A stretch of 64,000 bases of DNA from contig JABTUN010000001.1 in the NCBI GenBank assembly GCA_015075365.1, positions 186,001-250,000 of the forward strand, written 5' to 3'. Positions 36,633 to 43,436 of the stretch are shown here, piece after piece. The translations under genes were made by a program, and so were the position numbers. The notes below the pieces were generated by a model. It did not search any database and was not told the DNA's origin. It was given only the letters and a program-made list of their open reading frames with translations. Every line of letters begins with the position of its first letter. Within the stretch, counting starts at the first letter, position 1. The stretch comes from Verrucomicrobiaceae bacterium (GTDB lineage: Bacteria; Verrucomicrobiota; Verrucomicrobiia; Verrucomicrobiales; Verrucomicrobiaceae).

Positions 36633-38176
36633 CCCGCCGCCAGCTTCTGGAAGCGGTCCACCTCGTGCGCGGTCTTCTCCGTGCTCCAGCCCAGTTCGGC
36701 GGCCAGGATGCCTCCCACACGCGGCGCGGCGGACATGCTCGCCTGCGCGTCAAAGAGCAGGCTGCGGCTGCGGCGCGCCAGCACATCGCCGATCGTGCGC
36801 GCCATCTCATGGCGCGCGTGGAAGACGACCTCCGCGCAGGTCACGTCCAGGCGCGGATGCACCTTCTCATGGCCATCGGGCACGGTGGATGCCAGCGCGC
36901 GGATTTCCGCCGCATCGCTGCCATACACCGCCAGCGGATCACCCGGACCGGCCACCGTGGCGCTGCCGTGGATCTTCAAATCATGCGTCACACAGCGCCG
37001 CACGCCGAGTCCACCCACCAGCTCCGCGTGATCGATCACATCCTCCGCCATGCGGCGGTAGGTGGTCCATTTTCCGCCCGTGATCGTGATCAGGCCGCTT
37101 TCGCTCACGAGAATGGTGTGGTCGCGTGAGAGCACCGCGGTCGAGTCCGCGCCTTTCACCGCCACCAGCGGCCGCAGGCCGGCAAACATGCTCAGCACAT
37201 CACCCGGACGCGGATCACGCGTAAGATAGCGCGCGGCGTGTGTCATGAGGAATTCGATCTCGTCCGCCTGCGGACGCGGCTCCAGGCTCGCATGCCCCAC
37301 CGGCGTGTCCGTGGTGCCCACGACGACACGCCCGTGCCACGGCACGGCGAAGAGCACGCGCCCGTCGTCCGTCTTCGGGATCATGATGGCGCTGTTTCCC
37401 GGCAAAAACTCACGCGGCAGCACGAGATGCATGCCCTGGCTTGGCGCGACGATCTTTTCCGTCTTCGGATCGTCCAGCCGGCGCACCTCATCGACAAACA
37501 CCCCCGTCGCATTGATCACCGCGCGGGCACGGATCTCGTGCTGCGCGCCGGATTCCACACACTCCGCCTTCACACCGATGATGTGGCCCTTTTCCTTCAT
37601 CAGACCTGTGCAGCGCGCATGGTTCAGCATGATCGCCCCATGGTTCACCGCCGTGCGCGCCAGGTGGATGGCCAGGCGCGCGTCATCAAACTGCCCGTCG
37701 TGGTACACCACGCCGCCGTCCAGCCCCTCCGTCTCCAGCGTGGGCAGTTGCTCGATGATTTCCTGCCGCGTCAGCCAGCGGGACGGCTCCAGGCCGAGCT
37801 GCCCCGCCAGCGCGTCGTACATTTTTAATCCGATTCCATAAAACGGCCCTTCCCACCAGTGGTAGCTCGGGATCACAAAGGCCAGGCTGTGGACCAGATG
37901 CGGCGCGTTGCGCACCAGCAGCCCGCGCTCCCGCAATGCCTCCAGCACCAGGGAGACATTCCCCTGCTTCAAATAGCGCACGCCGCCGTGGACGAGCTTG
38001 GTGCTGCGGCTGGAGGTGCCCTTGGCAAAATCACTCTGCTCCACCAGCACCACCGAATGCCCCCGGGACGCCGCGTCCACCGCCGCCCCCAGTCCCGTGG
38101 CCCCGCCTCCGATGATCACGACGTCAAACGGGCCGCTCTGCGCGGTGAGCTGGGAGAAAAGGCGTTCGCGGTTCAT
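36614..38176 (-). CDS. glpD: Aerobic glycerol-3-phosphate dehydrogenase (FAD)
   Basis: The 520-residue product has the FAD Rossmann motif DVVIIGGGATGLGAAVDAASRG followed by FAKGTSSRSTKLVHGGVRYL, the GlpD/GlpO signature. The substrate-binding region includes GTTDTPVGH and LRPLVAVKG, and GGKWTTYRRMAEDV is the conserved C-terminal FAD-contact segment. It oxidises sn-glycerol-3-phosphate to dihydroxyacetone phosphate and feeds electrons to quinone. No glpF or glpK is adjacent. Confidence 0.95.
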   Translation of the reverse strand: MNRERLFSQLTAQSGPFDVVIIGGGATGLGAAVDAASRGHSVVLVEQSDFAKGTSSRSTKLVHGGVRYLKQGNVSLVLEALRERGLLVRNAPHLVHSLAFVIPSYHWWEGPFYGIGLKMYDALAGQLGLEPSRWLTRQEIIEQLPTLETEGLDGGVVYHDGQFDDARLAIHLARTAVNHGAIMLNHARCTGLMKEKGHIIGVKAECVESGAQHEIRARAVINATGVFVDEVRRLDDPKTEKIVAPSQGMHLVLPREFLPGNSAIMIPKTDDGRVLFAVPWHGRVVVGTTDTPVGHASLEPRPQADEIEFLMTHAARYLTRDPRPGDVLSMFAGLRPLVAVKGADSTAVLSRDHTILVSESGLITITGGKWTTYRRMAEDVIDHAELVGGLGVRRCVTHDLKIHGSATVAGPGDPLAVYGSDAAEIRALASTVPDGHEKVHPRLDVTCAEVVFHARHEMARTIGDVLARRSRSLLFDAQASMSAAPRVGGILAAELGWSTEKTAHEVDRFQKLAAGYILEG

Positions 38177-38177
38177 G

Positions 38178-38462
38178 CTGGGGCACAGTTTAGCAGAGCG
38201 CGCGTGGCTTTGGCACGCTCAATTCGCGAAGAGGCGGGCGCCTCCGGCCTCCTCATTGCCCTGCCCCCGGTATCGCTGGCATCAGGGGGAGGCCGCCGTC
38301 ATCGCCAGCATCATCGCCAGCTCCGGCCAGGTCGGGCGCACCGCCTCCCTCATCCGCCAGATCGATCCCGCCCTGCTTCTCACCGAGGCGCGGGAGCTGC
38401 TCGCCCCGCGGCAGACCCGGCTGCGGGTGACCGGCCGGCCTCTCACCATGCGCTGCGCGCCG
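38178..38462. other. 285-base gap between glpD and ytgD-like permease
   Basis: No complete gene was recognised. On the plus strand a GC3-rich open stretch reads AAVIASIIASSGQVGRTASL, then RELLAPRQTRLRVTGRP, and continues into the antisense of the permease. It could be a gene remnant, but there is no start, ribosome site or family match to support it. Confidence 0.3.
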
Positions 38463-39392
38463 TCACATCGCGCCGGCCATCACCTCCGCTTGCGCGCCGG
38501 CATGGCGGCGCAGCAGATGCACGGTCCACGCACCGCCAAACAACAGCGTCCCGGCCACCACGACCGCCGCCGCCATCGGGCAGCCGAGGACCAGCGAGAG
38601 ATGCAGACCGCCGATCGCACTGAGCGCCGCGTGCAGCACGCTCAAAGCGAGGCAGACGGGCAGCCGCGTGCTCAAAAGCTGCGCCGTGGCGCCCGGCAGG
38701 ATCAGCATGGCGATCACGAGGATCGCGCCCACGCTTTCAAAAGCCGCCACGATGACGATCGACAGCGCGGCCATCAGCGCGAGATGCATTTTCCCCGGCG
38801 CGAAGCCCTGCGATCCCGCCAGCAGCGCATCGAAGGACGTGATCAGCAGCTCCTTGTAAAACAGCACGATCAAAACCGCCACGATGAGCGCCACCCCGCC
38901 CATCACCAGCACCGGCGCGGGCATGCCCAGCGAATGCTCCGCCAGGGCGAGATTGCTCAGCTCGCCATACAGCACGCACTCGGCATCAAGGTGGACTTTG
39001 GAGGCAAAGACGTTGATCAGCACCACGCCCAGCGCGAAGAGCGAGCAAAACGTGATCCCAATCGCCGCGTCCGCCTTGATGCGGCTGCGCGTGTGCAGGA
39101 ACTCGATCAAAAACGTCGTCAGCAAGCCCGCGCCCAGCGCCCCGGCCAGCATCGCGGGCAGCGTGAGCTTCCCCGAGATCAAAAACGCCACCGCCAGCCC
39201 CGGCAGCACGCTGTGGCTGATCGCATCACCCACCAGCGCCATGCGGCGGAGGATGAGGTAGTTGCCCACGAGGCCGCAGGCCGCCGTGACCAGGAAAGCC
39301 ATGAGCGTCATCCAGCCATAGGTCGCCAGGTCCGTCGTCCACGGGGCGGCGAAGAAGCGTTGGGCATCGAAGGGGGGCAGAAGATCAGGCAT
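38463..39392 (-). CDS. Metal ABC transporter permease, YtgD/TroD-like (second permease)
   Basis: The 309-residue integral membrane protein has about eight spans and the ABC-3 family signature RRMALVGDAISHSVLPGLA near residues 49-67. SRIKADAAIGITFCSLFALGVV and the late GAILVIAMLILPGATAQLL are also family segments. With the fused permease at 45200-46654 it completes a two-permease TroCD/YtgCD-type importer for Mn, Zn or Fe. The other components lie 5.8 kb away, past an island. No ribosome-binding site is visible. Confidence 0.9.
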   Translation of the reverse strand: MPDLLPPFDAQRFFAAPWTTDLATYGWMTLMAFLVTAACGLVGNYLILRRMALVGDAISHSVLPGLAVAFLISGKLTLPAMLAGALGAGLLTTFLIEFLHTRSRIKADAAIGITFCSLFALGVVLINVFASKVHLDAECVLYGELSNLALAEHSLGMPAPVLVMGGVALIVAVLIVLFYKELLITSFDALLAGSQGFAPGKMHLALMAALSIVIVAAFESVGAILVIAMLILPGATAQLLSTRLPVCLALSVLHAALSAIGGLHLSLVLGCPMAAAVVVAGTLLFGGAWTVHLLRRHAGAQAEVMAGAM

Positions 39393-39402
39393 GCAACGAA
39401 GC

Positions 39403-39419
39403 GGCCCGGACGCCGGGCC
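39403..39419. repeat. GC-rich palindrome upstream of ytgD-like permease
   Basis: GGCCCGG (39403-39409), loop ACG, CCGGGCC (39413-39419) form a perfect 7-bp hairpin that starts 10 bases upstream of the permease start codon. It is REP-like and could mark the island edge or affect expression. Confidence 0.5.
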
Positions 39420-39540
39420 TCCGCCCCCTGAATCACATTCGGCGCAAAAGGCAAAAAGAATCCCCCCATGCCGCCAGCAGCCTCATCCCACCCGCCGCGT
39501 CCGACGAGACTCGTTCGTAGTTCGGGCTTTAGCCCGTTCC

Positions 39541-39583
39541 GTCGTTGAACGTTGAAAGTTGGACGTTCGATGTTGAACGTCGC
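39541..39583. repeat. Degenerate TTGAACGTTGAA-type repeat
   Basis: The stretch holds TTGAACGTT, GAAAGTTGGACGTT, CGATG and TTGAACG in tandem, a short-period degenerate repeat of the same style as 45138-45180 (GTGGAACCTGGAACGTTGAAC) and 18852-18887. It lies in the non-coding left part of the island. Confidence 0.5.
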
Positions 39584-39647
39584 CTCGCTCCGTGGTGGGA
39601 AACGGAGTCCAACTGCTTCACTCGCTCATCGGCTTCATGCTGGCGGG

Positions 39648-39881
39648 TCAATCGGCTGACTCCAGAAAGTCTTTCAACGCCGCGGGCACCTTCTTGACGG
39701 TCTCCTTCCGGTCAAGGCGTGGGCAGGCATGGCAATGCAGGGCCAGCAGGTGCAAGGCGAGCGCCAGGAGGCAAGGCCACCCGCCCAGGTTCATGCGTCG
39801 CAAGGTTTTCAACACGGCGCGCAGTGTGGCAGGATCAGGCCGCTTGCCAAGCAGCGCGAGCCGGGTTTTACCGCTGACCAA
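39648..39881 (-). pseudogene. Gene remnant with RLDRK...KKVP tail (copy T1)
   Basis: The 77-codon open frame ends RLDRKETVKKVPAALK then DFLESAD. The same tail in diverged form occurs twice more on this strand: RLDGKAAMKKVPQERK (ending at 40692) and RLDRKGALRKVPQKRK (ending at 41904). The three share the R-L-D-x-K and K-V-P positions and an L-E-x-A-D/N end. They read as three copies of one protein C-terminus. Nothing about function is known. The 5' part of the frame runs into repeat A. Confidence 0.35.
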
Positions 39882-40079
39882 ACGCTCATGTGACGCTGAT
39901 GAAAGGAATCTGGCATCAGCGTCTGATAAGCGTCAAATCAGCGGTTTAAAGACTCTCGTGTGAAAACGCGGGCTGCTGGAACTCGCCGCGTGGCCTCGCC
40001 AAAGGAGCGTTCGAGACCGAGACGCTGGACTGGTTTCATTCATTTGCATAGCTTGGCATGGTCAAGGCTATTGGTTGGC
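39866..40079. repeat. Direct repeat A, copy 1 (214 bp)
   Basis: This stretch recurs at 41032-41245 with only two mismatches over 214 bases and an identical offset of 1166 throughout. It contains a nested palindrome at its left end (39870-39945) and a 33-codon minus-strand frame (39938-40039). On the minus strand it follows the cargo gene and supplies that gene's last residues and stop codon. Confidence 0.95.
39938..40039 (-). CDS. Candidate 33-residue small protein inside repeat A, copy 1
   Basis: The frame starts ATG at 40039, overlapping the stop of the upstream cargo gene as ATGA, and reads MKPVQRLGLERSFGEATRRV, then PAARVFTRESLNR. The second copy (41104-41205) encodes exactly the same peptide although the DNA differs at two positions; both changes are synonymous (Thr ACG/ACA, Pro CCA/CCG). 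This suggests selection on the peptide, but two sites are few. It is basic with no membrane segment and no recognised family. Confidence 0.35.
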   Translation of the reverse strand: MKPVQRLGLERSFGEATRRVPAARVFTRESLNR

Positions 40080-40380
40080 CTGTATGTTCATTTTTTGTTT
40101 TTTTGCAGAGAAGTTTCCAAACTCCCGAGAGAAAAAAAGCAATCAAGAAACCATTCACAACTGTCGTCACGAAGACAAACAAGTGTGGATACGCAATTTG
40201 AGCCAAGATTGTAGTTTCCGTCCAAAATGAGAGAGGCGCATTAACATACATCCAGACCATTCCCCATGTGCCACCAACAATTAGATAGGGCACCAAACTC
40301 GCGGCAATCCAAACAGACGCGATAATCAGGACGCATTTCAAAAACAGACCATCACTCTTTCTTTTTTGTTCTTTCTTCAT
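40036..40380 (-). CDS. Small two-span membrane protein, cargo of module 1
   Basis: From the ATG at 40380 the 114-residue product starts MKKEQKRKSDGLF. It has two or three hydrophobic spans (CVLIIASVWIAASLVPYLIV; LFVFVTTVVNGFLIAFFLSG). The start is fixed by GGAGAG five bases upstream, and the gene overlaps the end of the preceding frame by 29 bases. The final residues QPIALTMPSYANE come from repeat A, so the native C-terminus is replaced. The gene is clearly AT-richer than the surroundings, which suggests transfer. By position it could be an immunity protein for the upstream product. Confidence 0.5.
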   Translation of the reverse strand: MKKEQKRKSDGLFLKCVLIIASVWIAASLVPYLIVGGTWGMVWMYVNAPLSFWTETTILAQIAYPHLFVFVTTVVNGFLIAFFLSGVWKLLCKKTKNEHTGQPIALTMPSYANE

Positions 40381-40708
40381 TTTGTCTCTCCATTGCTTTC
40401 TCAAAAGTTCGTCTTTCAGCATCAAACTTTGATCGTGAATAAATTGGGCGTTCGCCAAATCGCTCAACAGTAACATCCCTCATATTAATCACGCGCCAAA
40501 ATTCATTACTCTCTGCATCTTTTTCGTTTGGTTTGTGGCTGAAAGCTTTTGTTAGATCCTTCTCGACCTCTGCCCAAGGCAGTACTTTTGCATCTTTTGC
40601 ATCTGGTATAAGATCATATATTCCTTTTGCAGCTTCCAGCGCCTTCTGGGAAACGGGGTCAGGGTGCAAAAAGTTGACACATGCAGGGCGGTCATGGGTT
40701 GGTGGCAT
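40352..40708 (-). CDS. Charged soluble protein or toxin-like C-terminal fragment, cargo of module 1
   Basis: The 118-codon frame begins within repeat B (MPPTHDRPACVNFLHPDPV). From about 40648 it continues into unrelated, AT-richer sequence: QKALEAAKGIYDLIPDAKDA, then FWRVINMRDVTVERFGERP and a charged helix ending NEERTKKKE. The body has no recognised family. Its 5' end is created by the repeat junction, so it probably represents the C-terminal part of a longer protein. It overlaps a small membrane protein gene, an arrangement seen in toxin/immunity pairs. Confidence 0.4.
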   Translation of the reverse strand: MPPTHDRPACVNFLHPDPVSQKALEAAKGIYDLIPDAKDAKVLPWAEVEKDLTKAFSHKPNEKDAESNEFWRVINMRDVTVERFGERPIYSRSKFDAERRTFEKAMERQNEERTKKKE

Positions 40709-40748
40709 TGGCTTCCTCCAGAACGTGTTTCCGTTCCTGCGGCACCTT
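40649..40748. repeat. Direct repeat B, copy 1 (about 100 bp)
   Basis: This 100-base stretch recurs at 41861-41960 (offset 1212) with a few mismatches. It contains GGGGTCAG-x-GTGCAA-xxxx-TTGACA at its left end and, on the minus strand, the terminal codons of the RLD-KVP tail (ending ATNP-stop). Together with repeat A it brackets a variable cargo. Confidence 0.85.
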
Positions 40749-41016
40749 CTTCATCGCCGCCTTCCCGTCAAGACGCCTCAACGGCTGGCTCACATCCGCC
40801 GCCGATTTCATCTCCCGTTTCTCCGCCAGCCACGCCTGCGACACCACCGTCCGCCGCCGACAGTCTCATCCCCTTCCAGCGCGACCACCTCCGCCTCCTC
40901 GTTCACCGACGCCCTCTCACGGCTCAACAGGCCCGCCTCTTCATTTGCCGGGTTCTCGCTCAACGAGGACGCACTCAAGGCCATGCTACTCTGTCAAGCA
41001 GTTGCACACTGACCCC
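40655..41016. mobile_element. 362-bp element with imperfect inverted ends (MITE- or REP/RAYT-like)
   Basis: The left end reads GGGGTCAG-G-GTGCAA-AAAG-TTGACA (40655-40679). The reverse complement of the right end (40991-41016) reads GGGGTCAG-T-GTGCAA-CTGC-TTGACA, so 20 of 26 positions match in three blocks. No transposase is encoded inside. GGGGTCAG...TTGACA ends recall sequences I associate with REP/RAYT-type elements, but this is from memory. Only the left-end copy is found in module 2 (41867-41892). Confidence 0.45.
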
Positions 41017-41031
41017 GTCCCCCGAGCCGGT
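40749..41031. other. Spacer between module 1 and repeat A copy 2
   Basis: No intact gene was recognised. The minus strand carries the RLDGK...KKVP tail (T2) up to its stop at 40692. The plus strand has open, Pro/Arg/Ser-rich frames of doubtful meaning. The right inverted end of the 362-bp element lies at 40991-41016. Confidence 0.4.
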
Positions 41032-41245
41032 TTTTACCGCTGACCAAACGCTCATGTGACGCTGATGAAAGGAATCTGGCATCAGCGTCTGATAAGCGTC
41101 AAATCAGCGGTTTAAAGACTCTCGTGTGAAAACGCGGGCTGCCGGAACTCGCCGTGTGGCCTCGCCAAAGGAGCGTTCGAGACCGAGACGCTGGACTGGT
41201 TTCATTCATTTGCATAGCTTGGCATGGTCAAGGCTATTGGTTGGC
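41032..41245. repeat. Direct repeat A, copy 2 (214 bp)
   Basis: This is the second copy of 39866-40079, differing at two positions. It follows the second cargo gene on the minus strand and again supplies the terminal QPIALTMPSYANE codons and the stop. Confidence 0.95.
41104..41205 (-). CDS. Candidate 33-residue small protein inside repeat A, copy 2
   Basis: The translation is identical to 39938-40039, again with an ATGA overlap to the preceding stop. See that entry for the sequence and the two synonymous differences. Confidence 0.35.
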   Translation of the reverse strand: MKPVQRLGLERSFGEATRRVPAARVFTRESLNR

Positions 41246-41825
41246 GCGTACGGTCATGTGGTTGGCTTGCGGGTTCATTTTCATTCAAATGGCCCTTTTT
41301 TTTGCCGTGCAAAGGTGCGTCCTTGTATTGCAGTTCAATAAGCACTCCATAGTCGACAATTCGCACAACACCGCCGACCATTGATGCAAGCTTCTGAACC
41401 ACCTCAAGAACACTGACGTTAACTAAAGTAAGCGTAATGTCGTAATCCTGGACATCTGGCCCCTTTCTTAAAAAGTGAATATGATCGTCAGATTCATCCA
41501 TTCTAATCAACGCCTTCGAAGTGGACCGCCTGAGATACTCCAAGCAATCTTGAAGAGAGTCTCCCTCAAAGGACACTTTAGGTAGAACTATTTTTTCAAC
41601 TCGGCGCGTTATCCAATCTGCTCGATTTTGTATCTGCATGTTGGCTTCGATTGAAAGCGGAACAGCAACAAAAACACTCCCCTCTAGTTCAACCGCAGTA
41701 TTTTTAGCGCATGCTGTCTTGAGAGACAGTTTTTCATCGCCGTTCTTGGCGACGATTACGGCTTGGTCGAGAGCGAAAATCGTTATCGAAACCAGATAAA
41801 TGAGACAAAACGTAAATAGCTTCAT
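41202..41825 (-). CDS. Exported protein with STN-like domain, cargo of module 2
   Basis: The 207-residue product has a clear signal peptide (MKLFTFCLIYLVSITIFALD). Its middle (KVSFEGDSLQDCLEYLRRST, then DITLTLVNVSVLEVVQKLAS and VRIVDYGVLIEL) resembles the secretin/TonB N-terminal (STN) fold often found in short planctomycete and verrucomicrobial proteins. After LNENEPASQPHDRTR it runs into repeat A and ends QPIALTMPSYANE. It is AT-richer than neighbours. The native C-terminus was probably lost at the repeat junction. Confidence 0.55.
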   Translation of the reverse strand: MKLFTFCLIYLVSITIFALDQAVIVAKNGDEKLSLKTACAKNTAVELEGSVFVAVPLSIEANMQIQNRADWITRRVEKIVLPKVSFEGDSLQDCLEYLRRSTSKALIRMDESDDHIHFLRKGPDVQDYDITLTLVNVSVLEVVQKLASMVGGVVRIVDYGVLIELQYKDAPLHGKKKGHLNENEPASQPHDRTRQPIALTMPSYANE

Positions 41826-41860
41826 TGTTTCTTTTCTTTTTGTTGTTGAGTCTGTTTCGG

Positions 41861-41960
41861 GGAAACGGGGTCAGGGTGCAAAAAGTTGACACATGCAGGG
41901 CGGTCATGGGTTGGTGGCATCGGCTCCCTCCAGAACGTGTTTCCGTTTCTGCGGCACCTT
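41861..41960. repeat. Direct repeat B, copy 2 (about 100 bp)
   Basis: This is the second copy of 40649-40748, carrying the same GGGGTCAG...TTGACA end. It lies immediately upstream, on the minus strand, of the STN-like cargo gene. Confidence 0.85.
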
Positions 41961-42250
41961 CCGGAGCGCGCCCTTCCGGTCAAGGCGACGCCACGGCCAG
42001 AACAGGATGCCTCGCCTCTTTTCGCCCGCGAGTCCGGCATCGTCACCTGTTGAAGCACATCGCCATCACTGTCGTCCTTCCACCCGGAGTCCTGCGGGTC
42101 CGCGGGATCATCCACCCATTCCTTCACGCCGTCCTGGTTGCTGTCCGTCCAATAGGCCACGCCCGGCGGCAGCGGCCAGAGCATCATGGAGATGATCCCA
42201 TACGCATGGAGAAGCCAGGCGCGGCGGGAAAAACGACGGAGAGAGCACAT
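41904..42250 (-). pseudogene. Remnant of a secreted Asp-rich protein fused to the RLD-KVP tail
   Basis: The ATG at 42250 opens a frame with a signal-like N-terminus (RRAWLLHAYGIISMMLWPLP). It continues YWTDSNQDGVKEWVDDPADP and KDDSDGDVLQQ, like the Asp/Asn-rich start of large verrucomicrobial repeat proteins. Near 42050 homology moves to another frame (GDDAGLAGEKRRGILFWPWR, then RLDRKGALRKVP) that ends at the TGA at 41904-41906. This is best read as a large gene collapsed by internal deletion and frameshift, leaving head and tail only. Confidence 0.45.
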
Positions 42251-42411
42251 GCGCGTGAATGCATTTCTCGAATTTTCGCCAGCGGTTTTAGCGGGGGCGC
42301 ACGGCACGCGGCAAGAAACTTTTACAACACCCGCGGGCTGCGCGCGGCTTGTTCAGGGTCGACAGACCGCCCAAAAGGACTAGGATCCGCGTCGAACAAC
42401 CTTTTGGCACC

Positions 42412-42768
42412 ATGCAAAAAGAGCCTTCAAGTTTTTCAGCAGGAAGAACGGGGGAGAGGAGCCTGGGGACAGGTGACATCCGCATGGAGACCTTTGAAAT
42501 CCCCATGCGCACCAGGCGGGCGATCGACCCGTATGCCTTCAATGATGCGCTGATCTCCCTGCTGCGCGAGGAGGATGGACGGCTGGCCTGCAAGGAGGCC
42601 ACGCAGGCGCGCCGCGCGGGCATGACGCGGCAGGCCATGCATCACATCCACACGGACCTGAAGGTGATGACCATCCCCGCGCTGACAAAGTGGGCCAACG
42701 GCCGCCGCCTGAACCCCTTGTTTGTCGCGGCGCTGGCGCTGGCGCGCCTGTTCCACAAGAACACCTAG
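42412..42768 (+). CDS. Small HTH-like DNA-binding protein
   Basis: From the ATG at 42412 the product has 118 residues; an ATG at 42484 is also possible. The C-terminal half (LACKEATQARRAGMTRQAMH, then KVMTIPALTKWANGRRLNPL) looks like a helix-turn-helix of XRE/MarR style, with MTRQAMHHI as candidate recognition region. No enzyme motif is present. It may regulate the following genes of the island. The family was not recognised with certainty. Confidence 0.5.
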   Translation: MQKEPSSFSAGRTGERSLGTGDIRMETFEIPMRTRRAIDPYAFNDALISLLREEDGRLACKEATQARRAGMTRQAMHHIHTDLKVMTIPALTKWANGRRLNPLFVAALALARLFHKNT

Positions 42769-42954
42769 GCTGCCCTTTTAGCATCAACCGTGCCAGCAGG
42801 TGTCAAACATGTCTGCGTGGCTCCAACGTCGTGCCGCACGCATCCTGCGGCCATGAACGCGATGCCTCCCCCGCCCAGTTTCCCGCTCCCGGCCCTGCGC
42901 CGGCAGAGACAGGCGGCGGGCACTCCGCCCGGGCCCGCCGGGCACCTTCACCAC

Positions 42955-43332
42955 TCCGCGGTTCGCTCTAACGGCTCCGCGGTTCGCTCTAACGGCCCAG
43001 CGGTTCGCTCTAACGGCCCAGCGGTTCGCTTGAACGGCCCAGCGGTTCGCTTTCACCGCTCAGCGGTTCGCTTGAACGGCCCAGCGGTTCGCTTTCACCG
43101 CTCAGCGGTTCGCTCTAACGGCCCAGCGGTTCGCTTGAACGGCCCAGCGGTTCGCTTGAACGGCTCAGCGGTTCGCTTGAACGGCTCAGCGGTTCGCTTT
43201 CACCGCTCAGCGGTTCGCTTGAACGGCTCAGCGATTCGCTTTAACGGCTCAGCGGTTCGCTTTAACGGGTCAGCGGTTCGCTTGAACGGCCCAGCGGTTC
43301 GCTTTCACCGCTCAGCGGTTCGCTTGAACGGC
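42955..43332. repeat. 18-copy 21-bp minisatellite
   Basis: Eighteen tandem 21-bp units share an AGCGGTTCGCT core that is itself an AGCG-GTT-CGCT hairpin; the rest of the unit alternates between CTAACGGC, TGAACGGC, TTAACGG and TTCACCGC versions. Both strands are open. On plus the units read as heptapeptides SAVRxNG, PAVRLNG or PAVRFHR within 42790-43437. Unit variants recur non-adjacently, as expected from slippage and unequal exchange. I do not treat the frame as a real gene. Confidence 0.92.
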
Positions 43333-43436
43333 GCGGCGGGGAGCAGACTTTTCCCGGCGTGTCGTGCGCCAAACAGGCAGGAAGCAGAGCCGCTCCTGCC
43401 CCAGCCAGCCCGCGCGGCGGGACGGAGGGCCTTCTG

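Noticed and set aside
37998..39431. 477-codon plus-strand frame across glpD and the ytgD-like permease
   Set aside because: It is antisense to two well-supported genes, and its Arg/His/Gln-rich composition is typical of shadow frames.
39866..41245. Integron cassette array with attC sites
   Set aside because: The hairpin shape is suggestive, but the GTTRRRY core is not matched, there are only two copies, and no integron integrase is present in the window.
42955..43332. CRISPR array
   Set aside because: The 21-bp units are contiguous without unique spacers, and there are no cas genes.
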